Origin: Rikenellaceae bacterium
GTDB taxonomy: Bacteria > Bacteroidota > Bacteroidia > Bacteroidales > Rikenellaceae
Direction of reading: 5' to 3'
DNA: 6,096 nucleotides
NCBI GenBank assembly: GCA_021203585.1
Contig: JAJQAW010000106.1
Coordinates: 1-6,096 of the forward strand
Below the pieces are notes generated by a model. The model had not been told where the DNA came from. It did not search any database and saw only the letters and a list, made by a program, of their open reading frames with translations. Below, piece by piece: positions 1-5,186 of this stretch. A program made the translations under genes and the position numbers. Within the stretch, counting starts at the first letter, position 1. The number at the start of each line of letters is the position of its first letter.

Positions 1-32
1 ATCCGGGTAATATAATCTGCTTTTGCCGTCAT
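1..32 (-). CDS. Possible first codons of a divergent gene, cut by the window edge
   Basis: On the minus strand an ATG at 32-30 opens a frame that stays open to the window edge and reads MTAKADYITR. Ten codons are far too few to recognise a family. Support is indirect: a minus-strand TAAATTTG box about 40 bp upstream, and a layout that would make the region 33-249 a shared divergent promoter region. It could equally be chance. Confidence 0.22.
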   Translation of the reverse strand, partial: MTAKADYITR

Positions 33-71
33 GCCATTTGCTGTTAGTATTTAAACACCCCTTTTCACTTA

Positions 72-106
72 CAAATTTAATCTCTTTTTCTTACCTTTGT
101 GTCAAA
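72..106 (-). promoter_or_regulatory. Possible minus-strand promoter of Bacteroidales type
   Basis: Read on the minus strand, TAAATTTG (79 down to 72) matches the Bacteroidales -7 consensus TAnnTTTG, and TTTG (106 down to 103) could be the -33 box. The 23-bp spacer is slightly longer than the usual 19-21 bp. It would drive the candidate divergent gene whose ATG is at 32. It overlaps the candidate plus-strand crcB promoter. Confidence 0.27.
92..99 (+). promoter_or_regulatory. Possible -7 box of the crcB-pta promoter
   Basis: TACCTTTG is an exact match to the Bacteroidales -7 consensus TAnnTTTG. No good TTTG -33 box lies at the expected distance (around 68-71), so this rests on a single motif. 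If used, transcription would start near 105 and leave a leader of about 145 nt before crcB. It is the only exact match seen upstream of crcB on this strand. Confidence 0.35.
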
Positions 107-249
107 TCCGTCAGATTTTCACGATTTCTTCCTTGCCGGGTATATCGCAGGGAAACCGAATGCCCGGAGGATTGGACAGAAGGAGCCGAATTTCAGTTTC
201 CCCTAAGAGAGAAACAGGACTGATCTCGGGTTTCGCTTAAACAAATTCG
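105..249 (+). promoter_or_regulatory. Untranslated leader of crcB, no recognised riboswitch
   Basis: This is the presumed leader between the candidate promoter and the crcB start. It can fold: GGGAAAC at 150-156 pairs with GTTTCCC at 196-202, and as an alternative CCGGG at 136-140 pairs with CCCGG at 163-167. The two stems interleave, so they would form a pseudoknot or compete. Many crcB genes are controlled by a fluoride riboswitch, but I could not find that RNA's conserved core (GGCGAUG-like 5' part with a downstream CUGAUG-like segment). The frame open at 23-223 here looks non-coding. Confidence 0.25.
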
Positions 250-639
250 ATGCAAAACATGCACACCGTGGGAAATATTTTGTGGGTGGGAGTCGGCGGT
301 TTCGTCGGCAGCACGGCAAGATATTCGGTGGGATTACTGTTTCAGGGAATCCCTTTGCCGGGGCGGTGGCCCTGGGCTACTTTCCTGGTCAATCTCGTGG
401 GCTCTTTTCTAATCGGACTTTTGTGGGGTAAATTCCTGCAGCAGCCGGACGAGCGGATCTTGTGGACGCTGGGGATAGCCGGATTTTGCGGAGGATTTAC
501 GACCTTTTCTTCCTTTTCTTTCGAGGTGTTGGAACTCCTCAAATCCGGGGCCGCCGGAACCGCTCTGGCTTACCTGACGGCAAGCCTGGGACTTTGCCTG
601 GGTGCGGTGTGGTGCGCCTTGATGCTAATGAAATCTTAA
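250..639 (+). CDS. crcB: Fluoride ion channel CrcB/FluC
   Basis: This gene encodes a 129-residue inner-membrane protein of the CrcB/Fluc family. These work as dual-topology dimers that let fluoride leave the cell and so protect enolase and pyrophosphatase. The sequence has four hydrophobic segments and the family's marks in order: GGFVGSTARY at residues 16-25, the pore asparagine Asn48 in FLVNLVGSF, and GGFTTFSSF at 81-89, which holds the phenylalanines and polar residues lining the fluoride path. Length is normal for the family and nothing is missing. The ATG at 250 is used; an ATG three codons later (259) is an equally possible start. No clear Shine-Dalgarno site is seen, as is usual in Bacteroidetes. 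pta begins 26 bp downstream without a terminator between, so the two are probably co-transcribed, although fluoride resistance and acetate metabolism have no obvious link. Confidence 0.93.
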   Translation: MQNMHTVGNILWVGVGGFVGSTARYSVGLLFQGIPLPGRWPWATFLVNLVGSFLIGLLWGKFLQQPDERILWTLGIAGFCGGFTTFSSFSFEVLELLKSGAAGTALAYLTASLGLCLGAVWCALMLMKS

Positions 640-665
640 TCTTAATATATTAACAGTTTTAACAG

Positions 666-1685
666 ATGATGGTTACCCAATTTCTGGAAAATGTAAAAGC
701 GAAAGCCAGAGCTAACAAACAGCGCATCGTTCTACCCGAAGCGGAAGAGGAGCGGACAATCAAAGCAGCCGACGTAATCCTGGGCGAAGGATTTGCCGAC
801 TTGATACTGATCGGTAATCCGGAGGTGATCGCCGAGCAGGTAAAAAAATACAAACTGGAACATATCAATCGGGCTACGATCGTGGATCCGAAAAACAATC
901 CGAAAAAAGAGGCATACGTGGAGCTTATGCTTCAATTGCGCGGAGCCAAAGGACTGCAGCGGGAACAGGCAGAAAAGTTAATCGAGGATCCGTTGTATCT
1001 GGGAGCGTTGATGGTCAAAGCGGGGGATGCGGACGGTGAAGTAGCGGGGGCCAACAATGCTACCGGGGATGTGCTTCGGCCGGCATTTCAGTATGTTAAA
1101 ACCGTGCCGGGAGTGAGCGTTGTTTCGGGGGCCATGCTGATGTTTATTCCGGACACGCAATTCGGGGAGAACGGATTTATGGTTTTTGCCGATGTAGCGG
1201 TCCATCCGAATCCAACCGCACCGGAACTGGCTCAGATTGCGGTCTCTACCGGTCAGACTACCCGGGCCATTGCCGGTTTCGAACCGCGTATCGCGATGTT
1301 GAGTTTCTCAACCAAGGGATCTGCCAAACACGAGATGGTGGATAAAGTGGTGGAAGCTACCCGGTTGGCTAAGGAGATGGATCCGACTTTGCAGATCGAC
1401 GGGGAGTTGCAGTCGGATGCGGCGATAGTTCCGGGTATCGGTTCGAAGAAGGCTCCGGACAGCCGGATTGCAGGCAAGGCGAACGTGCTTGTTTTTCCGA
1501 GTCTGGATGTGGGGAATATTTCGTACAAGCTGGTACAGCGGATGGGGCATGCGGAGGCGATCGGACCGATTTTGCAGGGGATGGCTGCGCCGATTAACGA
1601 TCTTTCGCGCGGTTGTTCGGTGAGTAACATTGTGGCGCTGACCGCGATCACTTGCTGCCAGGCTCAAGCCAAAGCTGTCCATTAA
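666..1685 (+). CDS. pta: Phosphate acetyltransferase (phosphotransacetylase)
   Basis: Pta is a cytoplasmic enzyme that interconverts acetyl-CoA plus phosphate with acetyl phosphate plus CoA, the first step of the Pta-AckA acetate pathway. At 339 residues this is the short, single-domain form (about 330 residues), without the N-terminal regulatory domains of the E. coli enzyme. Recognisable stretches are RIVLPEAEEERT (20-31), GANNATGDVLRPA (128-140), MLSFSTKGSAKHE (211-223) and NDLSRGCS (311-318). Set against the Methanosarcina thermophila enzyme, as I remember its numbering, Arg87, Arg133, Ser309 and Arg310 correspond to Arg92, Arg138, Ser314 and Arg315 with a constant offset of five. The catalytic Asp316 position is Asn321 here (codon AAC, 1626-1628). 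The start could be the ATG at 666 or the next one at 669. It follows crcB closely and is separated from ackA by a structured repeat. Confidence 0.95.
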   Translation: MMVTQFLENVKAKARANKQRIVLPEAEEERTIKAADVILGEGFADLILIGNPEVIAEQVKKYKLEHINRATIVDPKNNPKKEAYVELMLQLRGAKGLQREQAEKLIEDPLYLGALMVKAGDADGEVAGANNATGDVLRPAFQYVKTVPGVSVVSGAMLMFIPDTQFGENGFMVFADVAVHPNPTAPELAQIAVSTGQTTRAIAGFEPRIAMLSFSTKGSAKHEMVDKVVEATRLAKEMDPTLQIDGELQSDAAIVPGIGSKKAPDSRIAGKANVLVFPSLDVGNISYKLVQRMGHAEAIGPILQGMAAPINDLSRGCSVSNIVALTAITCCQAQAKAVH

Positions 1686-1688
1686 TCC

Positions 1689-1825
1689 AAAAGTTTTTGG
1701 TGTCGCTTTTTACAAAAAGCGACGATTTGGGCGACTTTCTAAAAGTCGCAGTTCTAGCCGGGGCACTTTTTAGAAAAGTGCCCAAAATCGCACCTTTTTG
1801 AAAAAAAGCTGCACCAAAAACTTTT
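1689..1825. repeat. Nested inverted-repeat element between pta and ackA
   Basis: A perfect 14-bp outer inverted repeat, AAAAGTTTTTGGTG at 1689-1702 and CACCAAAAACTTTT at 1812-1825, encloses four further hairpins: 1702-1710 with 1715-1723 (GTCGCTTTT stem), 1731-1738 with 1742-1749 (GCGACTTT stem), 1761-1770 with 1774-1783 (GGGCACTTTT stem, loop TAG), and 1790-1799 with 1803-1812 (one mismatch). A middle arm, CGATTTGGGC at 1723-1732, can also pair with 1780-1790 with one bulged base, so the whole element is close to one large palindrome. It starts three bases after the pta stop. It may attenuate transcription or protect mRNA ends between pta and ackA, or be a dispersed intergenic repeat of the genome. 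The first hairpin stems have T-rich sides but no clean terminator T-run follows. It encodes nothing visible. Confidence 0.85.
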
Positions 1826-1830
1826 AGACT

Positions 1831-1878
1831 GGAGTTTGCTCCGAAAAATTATTCTACAATTACAATAAAACGACGACA
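1831..1878 (+). promoter_or_regulatory. Leader of ackA with a small hairpin, promoter unclear
   Basis: After the nested repeat come a short hairpin, GGAG-TTTG-CTCC at 1831-1842, and an AT-rich stretch up to the ackA ATG. TTTG at 1835-1838 could serve as a -33 box, and TACAATAA at 1861-1868 lies at the right distance, but it matches TAnnTTTG poorly. Whether ackA has its own promoter or is read through from pta cannot be decided from the sequence. Confidence 0.2.
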
Positions 1879-3093
1879 ATGATTATTCTCGTACTCAATT
1901 GCGGCAGTTCTTCGATCAAATACCAGGTGATCGACATGCGCGACAATAACGACCACGACCTGTTGGCCAAAGGCCAGATCGAACGCATCGGATTGCCGGA
2001 CGGCGTGCTGACGCACAAACCCCCCGGGAAAGAGAAATTCGAACTGGTCAAAGATATTCCGGATCATACGGCCGGAATCAGTCTGATTATCAAAACCCTT
2101 ACCGATGAATCCACAGGCGTACTGAATACCCTCTCCGATATCAAAGCGGTCGGACACCGGGTAGCCCACGGCGGTGAATACTTCAGCGAAAGCGCGGTGA
2201 TCGACAAAGACGTCATCAAAAAAATCGAAAGCTGTTTCGAGTTGGCCCCGCTCCACAACCCGGCGCACATGAAAGGCATTATGGCCATAGAAAATATCAT
2301 ACCCGGCATCCCGCAGGTGGCCGTATTCGACACCTCTTTCCACCAAAGTATGCCGGCACAAAGCTACCTGTACGCCCTGCCGTACAAATACTACGAAGAT
2401 TTCCGTGTCCGTAAATTCGGTTTCCACGGAACCAGTCATAAGTATGTCGCCCAGAAAGCCTGCCAAATGACCGGCATCGATTTCAATCATTCCAAAATCA
2501 TAACCTGTCACATCGGCAACGGTGGTTCGGTAACCGCTATTGTCAATGGAAAATCGTTTGATACCTCAATGGGATTCACCCCGGTTGACGGGCTGGTGAT
2601 GGGAACCCGTGTCGGTAGTGTGGACCCGGGTGCCCTGTTGTTCATCGCTAACAAAGAGGGCATCAACCTAAACAAGATGAACGATATCATCAACAAGGAA
2701 TCAGGCGTACTGGGCATCACAGGCATTTCGTCGGACATGCGCGACATCGAACATGCGGCTGCCGAAGGCAACGATCGCGCCCGCCTGGCACTGGATATCT
2801 ACAACACCCGCATCAAAAAATTCGTAGGCGCCTACGCGGCTGAAATGCAGGGCCTCGACCTGTTGGTATTCACCGGCGGTGTCGGTGAAAACGAATCCTC
2901 TTTGCGTTCCTTTGTCTGCGAGGGACTTGAGTTCATGGGGGTCGAGATCGACGAGTCGGTAAACCAGGGATTACGCGGCAAAGATACGGTTATTTCCAAG
3001 CCGGAATCCAAAGTAAAGATCGTTCTGGCTACCACGAACGAGGAACTGGTCATCGCTGCCGATACCTACCGGTTGGCCAACAAAGCCAGATAA
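1879..3093 (+). CDS. ackA: Acetate kinase
   Basis: AckA transfers the phosphoryl group of acetyl phosphate to ADP, giving acetate and ATP. This is the ATP-yielding end of the Pta-AckA route in the cytoplasm of fermenting bacteria. The protein has 404 residues, the usual length, in the two-domain ASKHA fold. Visible marks are the N-terminal NCGSSSIKY (7-15), Arg94 in GHRVAHGGE, ELAPLHNPAH (121-130), Asp151 in VFDTSFHQSMP, FGFHGTSHKYV (180-190), the phosphate-binding HIGNGGS (211-217), Arg244 in MGTRVGSVDPG, the adenosine-motif FTGGVGENE, and Glu388 in TNEELVIAADT near the end, matching the catalytic set Asn7, Arg91, Asp148, Arg241 and Glu384 of the Methanosarcina enzyme. The start at 1879 puts the NCGSSS motif at the normal distance from the N-terminus. 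It is downstream of pta on the same strand and ends just before a strong terminator. No defect is seen. Confidence 0.97.
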   Translation: MIILVLNCGSSSIKYQVIDMRDNNDHDLLAKGQIERIGLPDGVLTHKPPGKEKFELVKDIPDHTAGISLIIKTLTDESTGVLNTLSDIKAVGHRVAHGGEYFSESAVIDKDVIKKIESCFELAPLHNPAHMKGIMAIENIIPGIPQVAVFDTSFHQSMPAQSYLYALPYKYYEDFRVRKFGFHGTSHKYVAQKACQMTGIDFNHSKIITCHIGNGGSVTAIVNGKSFDTSMGFTPVDGLVMGTRVGSVDPGALLFIANKEGINLNKMNDIINKESGVLGITGISSDMRDIEHAAAEGNDRARLALDIYNTRIKKFVGAYAAEMQGLDLLVFTGGVGENESSLRSFVCEGLEFMGVEIDESVNQGLRGKDTVISKPESKVKIVLATTNEELVIAADTYRLANKAR

Positions 3094-3106
3094 TCTGTTA
3101 GGACGG

Positions 3107-3142
3107 AAAAAAAGGAGCAAACGCGCGTTTGCTCCTTTTTTT
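3107..3142 (+). terminator. Strong intrinsic terminator after ackA
   Basis: A perfect palindrome at 3114-3135 (GGAGCAAAC on the left arm, GTTTGCTCC on the right, GC-rich tip) is preceded by seven A (3107-3113) and followed by seven T (3136-3142). The stem can extend through the A and T runs. It starts 13 bp after the ackA stop and separates acetate metabolism from the sigma operon. Because A and T runs flank both sides it could work in both directions. Confidence 0.92.
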
Positions 3143-3152
3143 CACTGACCGT

Positions 3153-3177
3153 GTTACGTTTTCCGTTACGGATTGTC
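3153..3177 (+). promoter_or_regulatory. Possible ECF-type promoter of the sigma operon
   Basis: Between the terminator and the sigma ATG there are only 46 bp. They contain GTTACG twice, at 3153-3158 and 3165-3170, 12 bp apart. TTACG at 3154-3158 and GTC at 3175-3177 are separated by 16 bp, which fits the general -35/-10 geometry of ECF promoters (an AAC/TTAC-like upstream box and a GTC-like downstream box). No TAnnTTTG box is present. ECF sigma genes commonly drive their own operon, so autoregulation is a reasonable guess, but the boxes are short and unproven. The message would have a very short leader. Confidence 0.3.
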
Positions 3178-3188
3178 ATATAAACAAC

Positions 3189-3452
3189 ATGCAACAGGAA
3201 CAGTTCAAAAAAGAGATTCTGCCTTTGCGCGGAAAACTACTGACCATCTCCTGTCGACTGCTCAACGATACGGCCGACGCCGAGGATGTCGTTCAGGAAG
3301 TCTTTATGAAACTGTGGTGCATGCGGGAGCGGTTGCCGGAAATACGCAACCCGGCTGCATTATCCGTGCAAATGGTAAAGAATGCCTGTTTAAACCGAAT
3401 CAAAGCCCGGAAGTTCGATTCGGGCCGGGCGATGGAAAAAATTGCCGTTTGA
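3189..3452 (+). CDS. Sigma-70 region 2 half of an ECF sigma factor
   Basis: This is the 87-residue open frame before the first stop. It holds the complete region 2, which binds the core polymerase clamp and melts the -10 DNA: a core-binding DAEDVVQEVFMKLW helix near residues 31-44, followed by the NPAALSVQMVKNACLNRIKAR helix near 54-74. The ATG at 3189 (MQQEQFKKEIL) gives an N-terminus of normal ECF length; the frame continues upstream to a TTG inside the terminator, which is an unlikely start. As an isolated domain it could still bind polymerase, but would lack -35 recognition unless the region 4 half is also made. Confidence 0.6.
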   Translation: MQQEQFKKEILPLRGKLLTISCRLLNDTADAEDVVQEVFMKLWCMRERLPEIRNPAALSVQMVKNACLNRIKARKFDSGRAMEKIAV

Positions 3453-3506
3453 GATTCCACCACCCCGCACAATTTTCTGTAGCACCGTGACAATCTGGAA
3501 ATAACG

Positions 3507-3686
3507 ATGCGCATCGTGGACGCACTACCGGAACTGCAACAAGCCGTTCTGCGGATGCGGCACATCGACGAATTGGAAGTGCAGGAGATCGCGCAACTAA
3601 CAGGCAGCAATCCCGAAGCGGTACGGATGAACCTTTCCCGCGCCCGCCGAAAGGTCAAAGAAATATTTTTGAAATCGGAGAGATGA
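3507..3686 (+). CDS. Sigma-70 region 4 half, possible separate small protein
   Basis: After the TAG stop the first in-frame ATG is at 3507. Starting there gives 59 residues, beginning MRIVDALPELQQ and covering a complete region 4, the helix-turn-helix (EIAQLTGSNPEAVRMN, then LSRARRKVKE) that reads the -35 box. Only a weak GGAA lies 9 bp upstream of this ATG, though strong Shine-Dalgarno sites are not expected in Bacteroidetes. The stop codon overlaps the next gene's ATG (ATGA, 3683-3686), which suggests coupled translation and hence some use in keeping this frame translated. Whether it is expressed separately is unknown. Confidence 0.4.
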   Translation: MRIVDALPELQQAVLRMRHIDELEVQEIAQLTGSNPEAVRMNLSRARRKVKEIFLKSER

Positions 3687-4243
3687 AAGAACAGTACATC
3701 CATATCGAAGGGTTGATCGAACGTTTTCTGGACGGGGCTACCACCCTTGCGGAAGAAAAAGAATTGTTTCGTTTCTTTTCCCAAAGCCACATTCCGGAAC
3801 ATCTGGAACGCTATCAGGCGATGTTCATGTGGTTCGATGGAGCTCTGAAGAAAGAATTCAACCGGTCATCGGCAAAGACTGTGCCCGTCGAGCCCGGACG
3901 CCGCTTGTGGGTCTGGGCCGCGGCCGCAGCCGTTGCGGCGGCAGTGGTATTTTTAATGATCCATACGCCCGGCCATACGGAATTTAACCCTTTCGAGGGA
4001 AGCTACCTGGTGCGCAACGGCACGGTTATTTCCGATTCCGAGCAGATCCGTCCGATAGTAGAAGCCACCTTGCGAGCGGTGGAAGAAAAAGAACTCGAAA
4101 TCCTTCGGATCCTTGTGGAAGCCCACCGTGAAGAGGTGGAATATATCCGCTGCACGGTCTACCGGGAACTGCCCCTGATCGATATGCTCGATCCATTTTC
4201 GTCAAATACGCCAGAGAACCAGATAAACCAAACCGATTACTAA
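3683..4243 (+). CDS. Probable membrane anti-sigma factor
   Basis: This 186-residue protein has the layout of a one-pass anti-sigma factor: a cytoplasmic N-terminal part of about 73 residues (HIEGLIERFLDGATTLAEEK, 7-26, then ELFRFFSQ), one membrane segment rich in Ala and Val at about 74-93 preceded by Arg73-Arg74, and an extracytoplasmic part of about 90 residues with a charged helix (VEEKELEILRILVEAHREEV, about 123-142). The N-terminal part resembles Bacteroidales anti-sigma proteins that hold a sigma factor at the membrane; I do not see a zinc-binding HxxxCxxC motif. Its start overlaps the sigma stop by four bases, the classic layout for a sigma/anti-sigma pair. It stays intact although its partner gene carries two stops. 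The function is assigned from layout and position rather than a firmly recognised family. Confidence 0.72.
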   Translation: MKEQYIHIEGLIERFLDGATTLAEEKELFRFFSQSHIPEHLERYQAMFMWFDGALKKEFNRSSAKTVPVEPGRRLWVWAAAAAVAAAVVFLMIHTPGHTEFNPFEGSYLVRNGTVISDSEQIRPIVEATLRAVEEKELEILRILVEAHREEVEYIRCTVYRELPLIDMLDPFSSNTPENQINQTDY

Positions 4244-4255
4244 AACGACCAGATT

Positions 4256-4882
4256 ATGAAAACAATCCTTCTTATTTTCGCCACGGCAGCTGTACTCTTT
4301 ATCACCGCCGCACCCGTTTTATCGCAACAAAATCTCGATAAATTGATGAAAATTTGTGAAAAAGAACCGGGGGTTGAACTGGCGGTCGTTATGGACCGTG
4401 ACCGTGAAACCAAAGAATTAAAGATGCTAGTAAAAACCGCTACCATCAAAAACAATAAATCGCTGGTGGACCAGTTTCTTCATGCATTTACTTTGGATAA
4501 GGATCAGGCTTTTAAAATCATAGAAACCACCAAAGAGGGCAAGACGGTCCCCTCGCTCTATAGTTTTGCCGAAGGGGAGAAAAATGTGAATTATTCTCTC
4601 ACTTATACCGACGATTCCAATGCGACGGTATCGTACATTGAACGGCAGGGCAAATACAGCCTGATCATGAAAGTACTCGGTGATTGGGAAGAAGGCAGTT
4701 GGGAAGATATGCTGCGGAATTTACCGAACGGAAATATCAGCCGGGAGAAATTGGATGAGCTTAGAAAAAATGCGTTGCAACGGGCTGATAGCCTCCGTTC
4801 GGATGGAAGACGCAGAGCTCTTTCGATTCAACACCGATACAAGTTTGATTCCCCCCTTTCGGCGGATTCACAACCGGAATAA
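4256..4882 (+). CDS. Secreted small protein of an ECF operon (DUF5024-like)
   Basis: The 208-residue product begins with a Sec signal peptide (MKTILLIFATAAVLF, then VLSQQ, likely cleaved between Ser23 and Gln24), so it should act in the periplasm or at the envelope. No cysteine follows the signal, so it is not a lipoprotein. The mature part has alternating strands and helices, including VELAVVMDRDRETKELKMLV (residues 40-59) and YSLIMKVLGDWEEGSW. It resembles, from memory, small Bacteroidales families such as DUF5024 that are often third in sigma/anti-sigma operons; the family name is a guess. The C-terminal tail of about 50 residues is charged and Arg-rich, and looks disordered. It starts 12 bp after the anti-sigma gene, so it is in the same transcript, and is likely a target or partner of the sigma system. 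Its biochemical role is unknown. Confidence 0.75.
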   Translation: MKTILLIFATAAVLFITAAPVLSQQNLDKLMKICEKEPGVELAVVMDRDRETKELKMLVKTATIKNNKSLVDQFLHAFTLDKDQAFKIIETTKEGKTVPSLYSFAEGEKNVNYSLTYTDDSNATVSYIERQGKYSLIMKVLGDWEEGSWEDMLRNLPNGNISREKLDELRKNALQRADSLRSDGRRRALSIQHRYKFDSPLSADSQPE

Positions 4883-4909
4883 TTGATCGGTAATAGCTCG
4901 ATTCGATCA

Positions 4910-4938
4910 GTCCGACGGCAGCCGCCGCCGGACTTTTT
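4910..4938 (+). terminator. Intrinsic terminator of the sigma operon
   Basis: GTCCG (4910-4914) pairs with CGGAC (4929-4933) and CGGC (4916-4919) with GCCG (4924-4927), with one A-C mismatch between and an AGCC loop. Five T follow at 4934-4938. It lies 27 bp after the stop of the secreted protein gene. A weaker stem, TGATCG (4884-4889) with CGATCA (4904-4909), sits just before it. Confidence 0.85.
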
Positions 4939-5186
4939 CACTTTGTCCGAAATAAGCCCACGGCGAGTTCTCCCAGGCATCGGGCAGAGAGAAAAAGATT
5001 TCTCCCAACGAATGCTTTTGACCCGCATAGCAAATGAGCTGGAATCTAAATTGATCTGAAATCAAAATTTCGGTCTTTGGTTTAAAATTAAAAGGAAGTT
5101 TGCGATTTTTTGTATTAATTTAGATATCTTTGTGTGGGAAATCGGTAAAACTCTTATAAATTATAACCGAAAAGACGTGTTTAGGT
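4939..5186 (+). other. Gene-free stretch between the sigma operon and ptb
   Basis: The intergenic region between the secreted protein gene and ptb is 304 bp long in all. After the terminator I see no convincing gene on either strand; the minus-strand frame over 4828-5028 overlaps the end of the upstream gene and the terminator and looks accidental. GAGAAA at 4989-4994 can pair with TTTCTC at 4999-5004, a weak stem. The second half, from about 5040, is AT-rich and carries the ptb promoter. Confidence 0.6.
5099..5132 (+). promoter_or_regulatory. Promoter of ptb, Bacteroidales housekeeping type
   Basis: TATCTTTG at 5125-5132 matches the -7 consensus TAnnTTTG exactly, and TTTG at 5099-5102 fits a -33 box with a 22-bp spacer, within the tolerated range. 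Transcription would begin near 5138, giving a leader of about 50 nt before the ptb ATG. The surrounding AT-rich DNA supports it. Confidence 0.65.

Larger units (their letters stand above)
3189..3686 (+). pseudogene. ECF sigma factor gene interrupted by two in-frame stops
   Basis: One continuous frame of 165 codon positions encodes a full ECF (sigma-70 family) factor, except that codon 88 is TGA (3450-3452) and codon 98 is TAG (3480-3482). No frameshift is needed: region 2 before the stops (DAEDVVQEVFMKLW, then NPAALSVQMVKNACLNRIKAR) and region 4 after them (LPELQQAVLRMRHID, then VQEIAQLTGSNPEAVRMN and LSRARRKVKE) are in the same frame. Both stops fall in the poorly conserved linker between the two domains, with DSTTPHNFL encoded between them. 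Each stop is one C-to-T transition from a sense codon (CGA for TGA, CAG for TAG). The final stop overlaps the anti-sigma start as ATGA. The likely explanations are a recently inactivated gene or a sigma factor now made as two polypeptides. Full-length product would require read-through of two stops, which is less likely. Confidence 0.8.

Noticed and set aside
23..223. Plus-strand open frame of 66 codons upstream of crcB
   Set aside because: It overlaps the candidate promoter boxes, the product is unlike any protein I know, and it has no coding look or start signal. It is treated as leader DNA.
100..249. Fluoride riboswitch before crcB
   Set aside because: The conserved core sequence elements were looked for and not found; only generic stems are present.
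1689..1825. CRISPR array, insertion sequence end or tRNA in the pta-ackA gap
   Set aside because: The repeats are inverted, not direct with spacers, there is no transposase gene, and no tRNA features such as a T-loop or CCA-side stem could be assigned.
1849..2511. Long minus-strand open frame opposite ackA (220 codons)
   Set aside because: It is antisense to the strongly conserved ackA coding sequence and its product is rich in Asp, His, Val and Phe in the way mirror frames of real genes are. Other minus-strand frames over pta, the sigma operon and ptb are rejected for the same reason.
666..3093. Change in base bias from G-rich pta to more C-rich ackA as a sign of gene transfer
   Set aside because: The shift is visible by eye in some stretches but other parts of ackA are as G-rich as pta, and amino-acid content explains part of it. 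Both genes are core and in their usual order.
3129..3188. Earlier TTG start for the sigma frame at 3129
   Set aside because: It lies inside the terminator stem and T-run of ackA; the ATG at 3189 gives the normal ECF N-terminus.
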